DNA of 64,000 bases, from positions 288,212,590 through 288,276,589 of the forward strand of contig NC_089492.1 in assembly GCF_036850765.1 (NCBI RefSeq), given 5' to 3'. This DNA is from Saccopteryx bilineata. Its lineage: Eukaryota > Chordata > Mammalia > Chiroptera > Emballonuridae. Both the position numbers and the translations under genes were made by a program. Shown here piece by piece: positions 11,540-22,965 of the stretch; the stretch's first letter is position 1; each line of letters begins with the position of its first letter. Below the pieces are notes generated by a model. That model was not told the origin of the DNA and made no database searches. It saw only the letters and a program-made list of their open reading frames with translations.

Positions 11540-11945
11540 AACCCAATCATGAGAAGACGTCAGACAGACCCAAAGCGGAGGACAGCCAACAAAATAAATG
11601 GCCAGTCTACACTTCAGAGGGGTCAAGGGATAAAAAAACAAAACCAGAGGAGGAACTTTTCCTAGATTGGAGGAGACTAAGGAGATGCAACCCCTGAGTG
11701 GAGGGCGGGATCCCCAAGTGGATCCCGCAGAGACAAAGGGCGTTAGCAGGAAAACCGGTGAAATTCAAATAAGGAGCGGTAGATTTGTTAATGGTGTTGC
11801 AGTAACGCTGATTGGCTGGTTTCAATCATTTTTGTATGATGACAGTTTTGCAAGATGCTAACATGTGGGGAAGCTGGTATTTGGAAACGCTCTGTATTAA
11901 TTTTGCAACCTCTCTGCCAGTCTAAAACGGTTTCAAAATAAAACG
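11540..11945 (+). repeat. L1 3'-UTR fragment (old L1M type)
   Basis: Landmarks in order: GGAGGAGACTAAGGAGATGC, GATCCCCAAGTGGATCCC, a GGTGAAATTCAAATAAGGAG-like block, GGTTTCAATCATTTTTGTAT, and the terminal TCTAAAACGGTTTCAAAATA. Sense orientation. Confidence 0.7.
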
Positions 11946-11949
11946 TTTT

Positions 11950-13325
11950 TTGATTTTTTTAAATACGATAGGCTGAGGGATGGATAGAGGGTGATGTGAC
12001 TAATAAACACATACATTAAAGCGCTTGCGACAGTTTCTAGGTGACGAGTAGTTCCATGGACAGTTCTTTCGACATTTCTGTACGGTTGTGACTTTTAAAA
12101 AAAGAAAATGTTGGAGACACCCAGTTAATAAAATAAAACTGAATTGTTAATTTTAGTGGTAACATGGTTCTTCCCAACTGAACATCAAAGGCTAGTGTCA
12201 GCCATTTGACACAGGTCCAGGGGAAAGAAAGGACTTTCACTGCTGCAGGTGACACAGAGACGGAGCACCAAGGTCCCCAGTCGGAAATCAGAACCACCTC
12301 ATCCACACAACAAAGGGTCAACAACTGCCAAGAGGAGACAGCTCAGAACCTGCAAAGGGAAAATGGAGTTATTACCAAGAGGCGTGTCTGTATTTTTAGG
12401 TGCATGGAGTCCTCTCTGGGTGCTCAGCTGTCTCTCAGGAAAGACACGGCCCTGGTCAGAAGCTCATTCTAGGCCTCCCGCTCCGGGCCTGTCTCTGCGG
12501 GCGGGCGCGCGCCAGCCAACCTTATCAAACTGCTGATTAGAAGAGGGAGGAGGCGGTCAGCCGGCACAGCCAGGGCTGGTGGAAGTTGGTAGAGTTGCCT
12601 TCCTGAATATTATTTAATTGCTAAATAAACTGATTCAGTGAATCAGCCCCACAGTAAAATGATGTAACGAGCAATAAATCCGGGCTGGTAACCTTTGGCA
12701 TTCTGCATGCATGCGTACTGTAACCCACATATTTATCATCGAGCGCGGGAAACGGTGTGGTTGTAATGAGATCCACACATGTTCCTCGGAGACTGGGAAT
12801 CCAGGGATGGTGAAGGGAAAAACATGATCTCCATACTCTACAGATTCGCAGCTCAGGAAATGTCCTACGAGATAATTCAGAAAGCTTCTGGTTCCCACTG
12901 TAGAACAGGAAACGCCAAAGGTCCGATTCAGCCCTAGGAGGATAGACAAGGAGGGAGAATTCCAAGACCTGGTCCTCCTGGGAACTCAGAAAGGAATCAG
13001 ACCCAGGAGGTGGAGACTTCATCGGCTGCTGAACTGATTTGGTTCTACAAGTGCATAAAGAGTGCTTGAAAACTTTGCAAAACAGAAATCAGTTTCAAAG
13101 CTGGGGCAGAACAAGAAAAAAAAAAAAAAAAAAAACATTTCCCAACGATGAATGGTCTTCTTTGAAGGTGTCTAAGTTTATAAAACTTGGGTATTTTCAC
13201 ACAGACCTGACAGACCATATGCGGAGAGAAGGAAAGTGGGTCCATCATCGTGAGCCTTTCTGGGGGCAAACTGAGTCTTAGGCAGTTAATCATTCTAAGT
13301 AAGAAGAATTATGTTTTTGAAAACA
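11950..13325. other. Unique sequence, nothing recognised
   Basis: No gene or clear repeat. A small GC-rich patch with CpGs lies at about 12,470-12,520, and an A run at 13,109-13,136. The 133-codon minus-strand frame at 12,621-13,022 has no recognisable motif. Confidence 0.45.
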
Positions 13326-13341
13326 AGAATAGTTCATGTTA

Positions 13342-13518
13342 GGGGGAGGGGGAGGGGCACAAAGAAAACTAGATAGAAGGTGACAGAGGACAATCTGACT
13401 TTGGGTGATGGGTAAGCAACATAATTGATTGACAAGATAACCTGGACATGTTTTCTTTGAACATATGTACCCTGATTTATTGATGTCACCCTAGTAAAAT
13501 TAATAAAAATTAAAAAAA
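13342..13518 (+). mobile_element. Young 5'-truncated L1 insertion
   Basis: A 177-bp L1 3' end: GACTTTGGGTGATGGGTAAG, GACAAGATAACCTGGACATG, TGATGTCACCCTAGTAAAAT and an A tail. A 16-bp target duplication, AAGAATAGTTCATGTT, is exact at 13326-13341 and 13519-13534. The intact duplication implies a fairly recent insertion. Confidence 0.9.
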
Positions 13519-13539
13519 AAGAATAGTTCATGTTCATTA

Positions 13540-14025
13540 AACACTTCAGATGTACCTGGCCTTATGCTCAGCAGTTAAATGTATTATTCACTCAATAATA
13601 ATCATTTCTTCCAAGGGCTAACTGAACCTCAAGAGGACACAAAGCTGACCCACCACGTACGGACAATTCTAAGAGCTAGGATGATGACTACATGAGCCTA
13701 CATGAGCCTCCTCGGTGGTTTTTTTCTTTTCTGGGTATTTTTTTTGCCGGGGGGGGGGGGGATTTGTTTAGTTTTGTTTGGTACGCACAGAAGGTTTGCC
13801 GAGGGGAGAATCGAAAGTCATTTCAGCTGCATGTATTTCCAGATCGCTGAGCAGGGCCAGTCCTGCAGCCGGTACCGCACTATTTATTTCTAATGCAACA
13901 TCATAGCACGCTCACGCTCACCTGGGTCCCGGTACTTTATTTTGAAATGCACAACTGCGTTAGAACATCCACTCATTAGCAGTTTCCTCATTTTCCTTAG
14001 ACTCAAGTCCTTGTTATTGTTTAGG
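13540..14025. other. Unique sequence with a G homopolymer
   Basis: Nothing recognised except a T/G-rich stretch with about 12 consecutive G near 13,750. Confidence 0.4.
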
Positions 14026-14029
14026 GACT

Positions 14030-14330
14030 CCGCAGTCACTACCCCTTGGCACTTGCTTTCTCCACAGCCTGGAATACTCTGCTCTCTGCCTCCACCCCCA
14101 ACTATTTCACTCCTATTCATCCTTCAGGTCTGAGCTCCAACTGTCACATCCTCAGGGATCCTTTGTTGACCCCCGATCAGGTCCCGCTTCAGTGCTGGGC
14201 ACCCTGTTTGCCCACCCGACGCACTGACCCAGTTTGTGACGTCATCTTCACTTTGTGTCACTCTTTGATGAGTGCCCACCTCTCCCTCGAGACCCTCTGA
14301 TCCAATGAGAGCAAAACAGATGTCAACCTG
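14030..14330 (+). repeat. L2 LINE fragment
   Basis: Clear L2 landmarks: CAGCCTGGAATACTCTGCTC, TATTCATCCTTCAGGTCTGA, ACTGTCACATCCTCAGGGAT. Sense orientation. Confidence 0.8.
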
Positions 14331-14439
14331 TTCACGTGTGTACCCACAAAGAACGGCATGAACCCCAGCCCCCTGCAGGAACTCGGGATACCACTGCTCT
14401 TGTCAAACGTTCACATTCCAGAAAGCGAGGCTGATCTCA

Positions 14440-15130
14440 CTGTTCCTGCTCCTGACCCCTGGTCCTTAGTTATCCCAGGGCGCCTACTATGTGCGCTGCT
14501 CCCCTGGAAGTCACCCATGACTTCCTACTGGTCAACCCATGGTGTCCTTTCAATCCTGCCTGACTTCAAGGCACAGTTTCGCCTGGCCAGCTGCGCTCCC
14601 CCTTGCCCCCGACGACCTCCTGACTTCCAGGAGAGCTACCACTCTCCTCGTAGCTTTGGCCTCTGTCCATGGTTCCTCTCTGCTCCCGCCTTATTCGTTG
14701 AGGTCCTGTCAGAGTCCTGACCTCCCTCCTCTTACCTTCCCAGCCTACCTCACTCATCGCCTCACCTGTGGACACCACACAGAACCTGATCACACTATGG
14801 ACATAGTCCATCCAGCCTGCCAAATGAAAATTCACAGAAAAGACTGCTTATAATTTATGGCAGTTCTGGAGCCCAGAATCCCCGTCACCGGAGCCTCCCT
14901 GGGTCCCAGGTAAGGAGCCCAGAGCCCCTGCTCTTCCTAGGCACCATCTCCCACTTCCAACCACTACCTGTGTCTGCAAATCTCTTTCCGGCCCTAACTT
15001 CCCCTGAACTCGAGTCCTGACTTCAAAGCACGACTCCTATCTCTTCCTAGATGTCTCACCAGCACCGCCACCTAGAACATGGCTTTGTTTCCCCAAGCCT
15101 GTGGCATTTCCCTGCTTTAAAAAGAGATAT
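14440..15130 (+). repeat. Possible old LINE (L2-like), CT-rich
   Basis: A pyrimidine-rich stretch with scattered L2-like phrases such as ATGACTTCCTACTGGTCAAC. It is too diverged for a firm call, and unique sequence is the alternative. Confidence 0.3.
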
Positions 15131-15139
15131 TTTTAAAAT

Positions 15140-15342
15140 TTATTTTCAAGATTTTATTTATTCACTTTAGAGAGGAGAGGGAGAGAGGGGGGAAAGGAGA
15201 AAGGGAGAGGAGTAGAGAAGAGGGTTGGAGCAGGAAGCATCAACTCCCATGTGTGCCTTGACCAGGCAAGCCTGGGATTTTGAACCGGTGACCTCAGCAT
15301 TCCAAGTCAACGCTTTATCCACTGTGCCACCCTAGGTCAGGC
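15140..15342 (-). repeat. tRNA-derived Ves-type SINE, class 2
   Basis: Minus-strand copy: GCCTGACCTAGGGTGGCACA head, CAAGGCACACATGGGAGTTG, TC-rich tract (seen here as GAGAGG) and AT-rich tail. A short CTGCTTT match on both sides may be what remains of the target duplication. Confidence 0.88.
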
Positions 15343-15344
15343 TG

Positions 15345-16400
15345 CTTTCTCTGTCTCAAGCAGGTACCCCAAGCTAGGTATCATTCTGATTTTAAAGAAC
15401 GCCTGTGATTCATCCATGGCACCTCTATAAAGTTATCCAGATTCCGTCCCAGACAAAACAAACAAACAAACAAAAAACACATAAAACTTTGATTTTTCTC
15501 AATCCAATTTTCAAATCATTTTTCAAAATGCACTCAGCTCTTTCCTGACAAGCCAATCCCAGTACAAATCACACTAATTAACAAATAAAATGAATACACT
15601 TTAAAAAGAGGAACAATGAAAAAAAAAAAGAAAAAGAAAAAGAAGAACAATGACATCGTATTGGTGGATCCTGTCCCCAACCCCCAACACCAGCACAAGA
15701 ATAAAGCACATGCTAAGGGACCAGTGAAGAAGACAGTACCCTCGAATGAGACAGAAAGAAAAAAGAAATGCTATTAATCTGCCATATGTGCCAAGCACAG
15801 TACCTCTGGGAGGCCCTCCTATGACATCACACTCCCCTAATGTCCCATTGTCCTCTAAGACGACGTCTTGGCTGGCCTCCTCCCTGACCCCTTGTTCTGT
15901 CAAACAAACACTCAGCTCTGCCCGAGTCACCCCACCGACCTGGCACGTGTCCCCACTGTGTTGTGAGTTTTCAAATTCCTCCTCAAGGCCCAGAACAAAT
16001 GACTCAGACGTGGGCAGCCTGTCACCTCCCTGGCGGAGAGCAGAGCCCACGCTGCACCTTTTCAGCCAGCCTCTGCAGTCCCATTCTGTCAGCTGAGGCT
16101 CCTGGGAGCATGTTCCGTGCACAGAGCTGCGTGCCATGCAGCAGGAATGTGATGGAACAGAGGGGACACAGACAGACGGAAGTAACGCGGCCTCTGGCTC
16201 AACGCATTGACTGTGTCCAGTAGAACTTTTTTTTTAAAACAATACTAACCTGAATAAAATGCTGGGCTGAGACACACAGGCTACATTAGGGTACAAGCTG
16301 AGGCCAAAATGACTTCTTCACTTTCTCTGAAATGGCAGCCCTCTCTGTACTCCTCCGTGGTTCTGTGATTGGCAGGTGGCAACCCGTACCCAAGGCGGGT
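15345..16400. other. Unassigned sequence without a convincing gene
   Basis: Contains a purine-rich AAAAAG tract near 15,620-15,645. Mildly L2-like pyrimidine-rich sequence is seen at about 15,840-16,080. The 178-codon minus frame at 15,601-16,137 begins or ends in low-complexity sequence and I do not regard it as a gene. Confidence 0.4.
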
Positions 16401-16414
16401 ACGAATGCTTTCTT

Positions 16415-16811
16415 TTTTTTTTTTTTTTCTTTTTCTTTCTGAAGCCGGAAACGGGGAGAGACAGCCAGACAGACTTCCGCATGCGCCCGACCGGGATCCA
16501 CCCGGCACGCCCACCAGGGGGCGATGCTCTGCCCACCAGGGGGCGATGCTCTGCCCCTCCCGGGTGTCGCTCTGCCTCGACCAGAGCCACTCTAGCGCCT
16601 GGGGCAGAGGCCAAGGAGCCATCCCCAGCGCCCGGGCCATCTTTGCTCCAATGGAGCCTTGGCTGCAGGAGGGGAAGAGAGAGACAGAGAGGAAGGAGGA
16701 GGGGGTGGAGAAGCAAATGGGCGCTTCTCCTGTGTGCCCTGGCTGGGAATCGAACCCGGGTCCCCCGCACGCCAGGCCAACGCTCTACCACTGAGCCAAC
16801 CGGCCAGGGCC
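16415..16811 (-). repeat. tRNA-derived Ves-type SINE, class 1
   Basis: Near-complete minus-strand copy. Read on minus, it starts GGCCCTGGCCGGTTGGCTCA, box A AGTGGTAGAGC and box B-like GGGTTCGATTCC. It includes an internal duplicated CGCCCCCTGGTGGGCAGAGC unit. Flanks ACGAATGCTTTCTT (16401-16414) and ACGGATGCTTTCTT (16812-16825) form a target duplication with one mismatch. Confidence 0.93.
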
Positions 16812-16836
16812 ACGGATGCTTTCTTAGGGCAGGAGC

Positions 16837-17343
16837 CAGTGGTGGGATTCAGCTGGTCCACTCAGGTTCGGCAGAGCCGATACCTAATTTTTTTGTTGAG
16901 TTCAGCCAACTTGTTGTTAAAATGGCACTTGTCATCAGGGTTCTCTCTACGGTGGGCGCCCGGGCAGCTGCCCAACGTGGAAAACACAAATTTACGTTCT
17001 TGACCTTTTTTTAATGTTCATCTGTGCAACAGTGTATTCTAAGCACCCGTAGTCATGTTCGTTCTGTCCACAGGTGAAAAAACTTGCAAGTGAGGGTGCC
17101 AGTCAAGAAGCAATATGGAAATATCTTAAATAACAGTTTTATTGTTTTTTGTCAGGTATTATTTAATATTTTTTCATTCATATTTTAAAACTTTTTTATA
17201 ACTTTTTTGTGTCCTTTTACTGTTCTTATTTAAGTACTAAATTCATGAAATAATAAAACTACCTTTGGCATGTTGTTTTCTTGTACTTGAAACAGTAACT
17301 AGGACAGAGAATCAGTTGTTAAATCATTTGCGTCGCATCACTG
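16837..17343. mobile_element. Non-autonomous hAT element (nhAT type), 507 bp
   Basis: Begins CAGTGGTGGGATTCA and ends GCGTCGCATCACTG, a degenerate inverted terminal pair. It is flanked by an exact 8-bp duplication, GCAGGAGC (16829-16836 and 17344-17351). The interior is AT-rich with a long T-rich stretch and no transposase coding. It lies 25 bp beyond the SINE at 16,415-16,811. Confidence 0.9.
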
Positions 17344-17624
17344 GCAGGAGCTGTATGTTACCCGTCTCCCAGGAAGCCACCAAAGCAGACCTCTGAGTGG
17401 GGGAGAGGCTCACCCCCAGCAGATGGGGCACGAGACCATCCTACCTAAGAAGTGCATTCTAATAAAGGCAGCTCAGCCCCTAGTCACCACGGGACAGCCC
17501 CAAGTAACACCCAAGCCTCAGATCACCCGAAACCTTAGTTCTCCAAGGAACTCATCACTGACGCGCCATTTTCTATTGCACTAGCCTCCTAAATTCCTGA
17601 ATTTGAAGTAACGATGAAGTATGT

Positions 17625-18045
17625 TCTCCAAGGTGTGGGGGTCGGGAGTGAGTGTCCCTGAAATGGGCCACCCTGGCAGACAGATCTATTTTGAACTGAA
17701 GTCCAATAAAGTCCAACAAACTCAGGAACAGTTAGTTTTTTATCTCCCCTTTTCACTTCACAAGATTCAGACAGACAGACCTGCTTCAGGAAGGGAGCAC
17801 CAGCATGATCACCCTGAGAATGTGCCCCGCGCACTAATTAGCCAGGAAGACTCCAAGCCTGTTTGCTAGACGTCACAGATACCCCATGTCATCTCCCTGT
17901 CTCTGAGAGATTTCAAGCGCACGTGAATTTCCCGTGCACGCGTACTAAAATTCTGACATGCTCCTGTGAATCTGCTGTATGTTGTTTGAATTAGTCAAGC
18001 AGTCGGAAGGAAGCCTAAAGGGAAGGGGAACGTTTCCCCTGTCCC
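17625..18045 (+). repeat. Endogenous-retrovirus LTR-like repeat, copy 1
   Basis: Diverged relative of the two LTR-like copies at 19,597-20,085 and 22,373-23,457. Shared block order: CCCTTTTCACTTCACAAGAT then TTCAG, a GGAAGGGAGCACC-like block, TTTCCCGTGCACGCGTACTA, CTGTGAATCTGCTGTATGTT. No internal retroviral genes are visible nearby. Confidence 0.5.
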
Positions 18046-18049
18046 AACA

Positions 18050-19085
18050 AAGAGACTGAGAAATACAGTTTAGGAACAGTGAATAGGAGTACCTACATCT
18101 AAACCCCACCTGAGGGTCCCATGAAGGTGGTGGCAATGGTCGATAGCAAAGCAAGGAGGTCAAGTTCAGAAGCCACGGCCCCGCAGCCAGGCGTGGTGGT
18201 GGTCTGGGGCCCGGGCCAGCCCTTTACAGTAGGAGGCTTGCCCCAGCCTGTGAGTCACCTGTGAGGGCAGCTGCAGTTCCTGACCGTTACTGTAGGCGCT
18301 GGGATCCGGTATGGGCTGTGAGACCGTGGGAGCAGAGGCAAGTAAGGAAGATAGAGCAGCACAGCTGGGAAACCAATTCCCCCCTGACTGCACAGGAGCA
18401 CGCCTGCCAAGTCCCCCTCCGTCCGCGGACAGGGGAGGTCCGTGGGCCTGTGTGCTGGCTGTCCTCTGGCCTCGTTTCTTACGCCTCCCTTATCGCTTGG
18501 TGCCCCCCTCCCCCCAAAATGAGACTAAGCTTCCACGCTGTTCTGTAACACAAAGCACGACACAGGCATGTCATTGGACATGCAGCTCAAACACTTCGCT
18601 TCGGTGTGTTTCTTTTATGCTTCCATGCACTGCACACTCAGTGATTTCGAGATTCCTGGACCGAGACCACGTTGGTATTAGCCGGTGTGCTAACGTCACT
18701 GGGCCAGGTCCCAAGGCAATTTCAAAACGTCACCCAATCTCGTCCTCTGTGCGACTGAGAAGTTCAGACTTCATCAAACACTGCCAGACGGAGAGGGTTA
18801 TAGAAGCCTAAGAGAAGGAAATTCACACTCACCCCTGTTCTTGATTCCGAGAGGCATGAACAGCATCATCCAGAAACCACTGATTTTCTTGGGAAACCAC
18901 TTGAATTCCAGCAACCCTGGAAATCAGCTGTTGGAAGAAGGCATGCATTTTAGGAACTATGTTGTTCATTGCTTAGAATTAAAAGTGACTTTTTTTAAAG
19001 TCATGCAATAGGTTCTTTCCGGTTTAGCACCATGATAAATCCATCTTTCTGGATACAAATGTCTAGCAGTGTCTGACTTTGTGTT
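18050..19085. other. Unique sequence, nothing recognised
   Basis: Includes a 166-codon plus frame at 18,311-18,811 without recognisable domains. No repeat class identified. Confidence 0.4.
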
Positions 19086-19092
19086 CACTTTC

Positions 19093-19424
19093 GGCCCTGG
19101 GTGGTGGCTCAGTAGATAGAGCATCAGCCCAGCATATGGGTATCCCAGGTTCAATTTCTGGTCAGGGCACATAGGAGAAGCAACTATCTGTGTCTCCCCG
19201 GCCCCCTCCTCTCCCTCTTCTTCTCCTACAGCCAGTGGCTCAACTGGTTTGACCGTGGCCCAGGCATTAAGGACAGCTCTGTTGGAGCACATCAGCCTCA
19301 GGCACTAAAAATAGCTTGGTACTTGAGCATCGGCCCTTATGGGGTTGCCAGGTAGATTTCAGTCAGAGTGCATGTGGGAGTCTGCCTCACTATTTCCCCT
19401 CCTCTCATCACCTAAAAAATAAAA
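19093..19424 (+). repeat. tRNA-derived Ves-type SINE, class 1 (short variant)
   Basis: Head GGCCCTGGGTGGTGGCTCAG, box B CAGGTTCAATTTC, and an internal unit AGGCACTAAAAATAGCTTGG shared with the copies at 10,565 and 39,478. A short TCACTTT duplication flanks it (19085-19091 and 19425-19431). Confidence 0.85.
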
Positions 19425-19596
19425 TCACTTTTGTGGCATGCACAATCTCTCTGTAACACTTCCAGCAGATTCTTCTTGTAAGATATTAGTGATCAACAGC
19501 CTGTAGTGGGCGTTCCTATGCTTGTAGAGAATATAAGCAAAATTTATAATCCAGTTCAGGAAAAAGTATACACACCAGTGTGGGCACTAAAAAAAA

Positions 19597-20085
19597 AATT
19601 TTCCTCCCACCTCTATGTTATTCTAGCTAGCTAGCTAATAATCAAATTAACAGAGACAGAGAAAATCCTATTTCAATACATGTGCATGGGAAATTCCCAT
19701 AGGCATGAAAATTCCAAAGACAGTGAGGCAACATTGGGTATATAGGACATCTTGGACAAAGGGGGGGGGGTGGAGTCTTAGATTTAAGAAGTGAGAGGAG
19801 GCGATTTGCAGGTAGTTGAGGGAGAGCAGAACACACCTGGCAGGAAACCCCTTGCTGGGCAACTCAGAAACAATGGTATCCAGCTAACACACACCTGCCT
19901 GGAGCTCTCCTGTTTACCATACTTAATTCACATTAGACGAAAGGTGAACTACTTAAGACTGCCTTTCTGAGGTAGGTTTTGCCCTCTGAATCTATTGGGC
20001 AGGAAAGTGAGAAGGCTTAAAGGTCCTTTCCAAGTCTACTGTTTCTTAATGAACAGTTTAAAATCACTCTCCCAAACAGGCGGCA
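19597..20085 (-). repeat. ERV LTR-like repeat, copy 2 (inverted)
   Basis: Read on the minus strand: TGCCGCCTGTTTGGGAGAG, TTAAACTGTTCATTAAGAAA, GATTCAGAGGGC, CAGGTGTGTTCTGCTCTCCC, CTGCAAATCGCCTCCTCTCA, then GGAATTTTCATGCCTATGGG and a Pu-rich end. It aligns along its whole length with the plus-strand copy at 22,373-23,457. TG start and length of about 490 bp fit an LTR. Confidence 0.65.
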
Positions 20086-20089
20086 CGTA

Positions 20090-20885
20090 AGTAATGAATA
20101 TACTGCTGTGAATATTTTTATCTGGTCGGATCTGGTTGACCTGTGGCATCACCCCAGCCCTGTGGCTTCCCTGGCCTGTACGTATGCTGACAGGAAGAGC
20201 AGGAAGTTCTGCGGAGAGGAGACGGGTTTCAAGTCGCAGAAGGGGGGAAAAATGCACAATTAGGACTATCTCACTTATCCAAGCATCGCTTATATGACAA
20301 CCTCAGCAAATTGGAACCCTGCTGGGAAGAAGGGAAAACCAAAAGACATTTCAACAGTCAAAACAGAAGTGACAAAGCACATACATTAAACGTCACCAGC
20401 GCGGGGAAATAAGTTAACTTTTCTCCGGGAGGAAAGAAAGCTACGAATGCAGAACACAGCAGTGTGGAGGCAAGAGACTTCCCACTCCTCTCTCTCTAGC
20501 CGGATAGAAAGCTCCCGGCACGCAGTAGGCCCTCCGCACGCTTTCCCTGAGGAATGATGGACATCAGCTGCTCTAAATAATGACCCAAGCTCTGAGTAAT
20601 GAGTTACGTGGAATTTCATGTGATTTTGCTCAGGTGTAAGGTAGAAGTGGAGAATCACTTTACTTCCCTCCTAACCCCCACCAAAAAAGCTCTCTACAAA
20701 ATAATTCCTTATTATATAATAATGTGACCATCAGATCTGGACCACAGTTTTTTTGTTGTTGTTCTGAAACAAATTTCAGGTGAATGTCCACCGAGAGAGA
20801 TGGAAGTCTGTTCTGTCCCGGGCGGGAAATGGTCGGGTGTTGACTGCTATATAAATATAAAAGGGCAATTTTAATAGTCATTCTC
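20090..20885. other. Unique sequence, nothing recognised
   Basis: No gene, RNA or repeat identified. Confidence 0.4.
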
Positions 20886-20889
20886 ACAA

Positions 20890-21144
20890 GCGGGATCAAC
20901 CTGGCAACCTCCGTCTGGGGCCCCGTCTGGGACTGATGCTTAAATCAACTGAGACATCCTCAGCGCCCGGGGCTAATACTTGGAACAATCAAGCCACTGG
21001 CTGCAAGAGGGGAAGAGAGAGAGAATGGGCGAGGGGCAGGGAGAAGCAGATGGTCACTTCTGTTGTGTGCCCTGACCGGGTATCGAACACAGGACATCCG
21101 CACACCATGCTGACACTCTCTCCACTGACCCAACCAGCCAGGGC
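20890..21144 (-). repeat. tRNA-derived Ves-type SINE, class 1-like, partial
   Basis: Minus-strand copy ending in CCAACCAGCCAGGGCC, with CCCTGACCGGGTATCGAACA as the antisense of box B. Internal half shortened compared with the full class 1 copies. Confidence 0.8.
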
Positions 21145-21309
21145 CAACATGTGCTATTTCTTTACTGCCTGTATAAAGAGCAGTGCCCCCCAACATGCAT
21201 TACTTTAGAGATCAAAAACAGACTGGGTAACAAGTAGCTATCTCAAGCATGTAGAAACCGAGCTCCTCATCCGTCCCACAAAACCTAATAATCTACCAGC
21301 AGCTTTTCC

Positions 21310-21960
21310 CATCTCCTTGTTGGCAACCCCATCCTTTTGGTCACCAGGGCCAAACACCCCGGGAATCATCGCTTTCCTTCCCATCTTACATCCAAGCCAC
21401 AACAAATCCTCTTGGCCCTCCCTTCAAAAAACAGTTCTAGACCCGGACTGCTTCTCCGTGCCCTCAGTACTCACACGGAGTCACCACCATCTTCCGCCAG
21501 GATCACCGCAAAGCTTCTCAATGAACCCCCAGCCCCAGCCCTCAGCCCGCCTCATCTCCCGTGAGCCAATCCTTCATATGCAGGTCAGAGGGATCCTTTT
21601 AGAATCTAAGTCTGATGTGCATCCCTTGCCTGCTCAGACCTTGCCATGGGGTCCCCTCACCTGCAGTGTAAAACCTGAAGTCCTCACTCTGGGACCTCCT
21701 CTCTCCCTGCTCACCCTGCCCCCTCCCAGCCACTTTCTTTCTGGTCCTCCACATTGCTGTTCCCTCTGCCTGAGATGTCCTTCCCCAATAATCTCTTCGG
21801 CCTGTCTCCCCTGCTCTCCCCCCTCCCCCTCCACCCCAGGGATGACCACTAAAACCTCGCTCCAGCATGAAACCCCAACTTGGACGCACTTTCCTGCCTG
21901 CCTCTTATACTTTCTTTCCAAAATGATAATTGCTTATTACTCTTGGAAAGCGCCTTAGAG
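21310..21960 (+). repeat. L2 LINE fragment (long)
   Basis: Landmarks in L2 order: CCTTTTAGAATCTAAGTCTG, CAGTGTAAAACCTGAAGTCC, GCTGTTCCCTCTGCCTGAGA, TCTTATACTTTCTTTCCAAA. The 213-codon plus frame spanning it lacks intact reverse-transcriptase motifs and is most likely a remnant. Confidence 0.7.
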
Positions 21961-21984
21961 CCTACAAAGTGATTCTGCATACCG

Positions 21985-22155
21985 TATTCCTTGGGTTCCC
22001 AGCAACCATCCTAAGGGAGCTCATAGGCCACACAGGTGTTACAATTCCTGCGTTGCAAGTGATGGGAACGGGGGCTCACGTGACTGAATGAGGTCGTGCC
22101 GTGGCGCACAACCCAGTGAAGAGCGGAGCTCAGAACCAAGGCTCAGGCTTCTGGT
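21985..22155 (-). repeat. MIR SINE (ancient), antisense
   Basis: Antisense MIR landmarks: TTACAATTCCTGCGTTGCAA, TCACGTGACTGAATGAGGTC and AGAGCGGAGCTCAGAACCAA. Confidence 0.55.
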
Positions 22156-22394
22156 CTGTTGTTGCCCTTTCCGTGAAATCGCAGAATTCTTGTCCAGTCT
22201 GCATTCCAGGTTGATTGGCCTTCCAGACCAATTCCTTCTCTGACCTATTTTCTTCCTTTCGGGCACTGGGGTATAGACTGTCCACAGCACAAAGTCCCTG
22301 CACCACGGGTGACAACGTGTTCAGAATGATACACAAGCCAACAGGAGCGAGTGCTGAAGAGGACCCAAGTTTTGCCACCCCAAAGATATTGATT

Positions 22395-22553
22395 TTAAAT
22401 TTTTATTGATTTTAGAGAGAGAGGAAGAAAAGGAGAGAGAGGAATATTGATCTTTGATCTGCTCCCATATGTACCCTGACCGGGTATCGAACTGGCAACC
22501 TTTGCACTGCAAGACGATGCTTGTCTAACCAATGGAGCTATGGGCCAGAGCTT
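22395..22553 (-). repeat. tRNA-derived Ves-type SINE, class 4-like
   Basis: Minus-strand copy whose reverse reads AGCTCTGGCCCATAGCTCCA, a box A-like CATTGGTTAGACAAGC, GCCAGTTCGATACCC and a tail AAAATCAATAAAAATTTA. It sits inside the LTR. Confidence 0.75.
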
Positions 22554-22568
22554 GGAATACTGATTTTT

Positions 22569-22965
22569 TATTTATTTTTTTTGTATTTTTCTGAAGCTGG
22601 AAATGGGGAGAGACAGTCAGACAGACTCCCGCATGCGCCCGACCGGGATCCACCCGGCACGCCCACCAGGGGCGAAGCTCTACCCACCAGGGGGTGATGC
22701 TCTGCCCCTCCGGAGCGTCGCTCTGCCGCGACCAGAGCCACTCTAGTGCCTGGGGCAGAGGCCAAGGAGCCATCCCCAGCGCCCAGGCCATTTTTGCTCC
22801 AATGGAGCCTTGGCTGCAGGAGGGGAAGAGAGAGACAGAGAGGAAGGAGGGGGTGGGGGTGGAGAAGCAAATGGGCGCTTCTCCTATGTGCCCTGGCCGG
22901 GAATCGAACCCGGGTCACCCGCACACCAGGCCGACGCTTCACCGCTGAGCCAACCGGCCAGGGCC
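22569..22965 (-). repeat. tRNA-derived Ves-type SINE, class 1
   Basis: Well-preserved minus copy ending CAACCGGCCAGGGCC. A 9-bp CTGATTTTT duplication flanks it (22560-22568 and 22966-22974), showing it entered the LTR next to the earlier class 4 insertion. Confidence 0.92.

Noticed and set aside
15601..16137. A 178-codon minus-strand frame
   Set aside because: It ends in a low-complexity F/L-rich part encoded by the AAAAAG tract and shows no domain. Nothing indicates splicing or a promoter.
16376..17014. A 212-codon plus frame and its overlapping partners
   Set aside because: They cover the SINE at 16,415-16,811 and the start of the hAT element; similar frames recur in every class 1 SINE copy.
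21317..21958. A 213-codon frame that could be an intact LINE reverse transcriptase
   Set aside because: The DNA matches the CT-rich L2 3' region, not the reverse-transcriptase domain, and the translation lacks the catalytic YADD-type motif.
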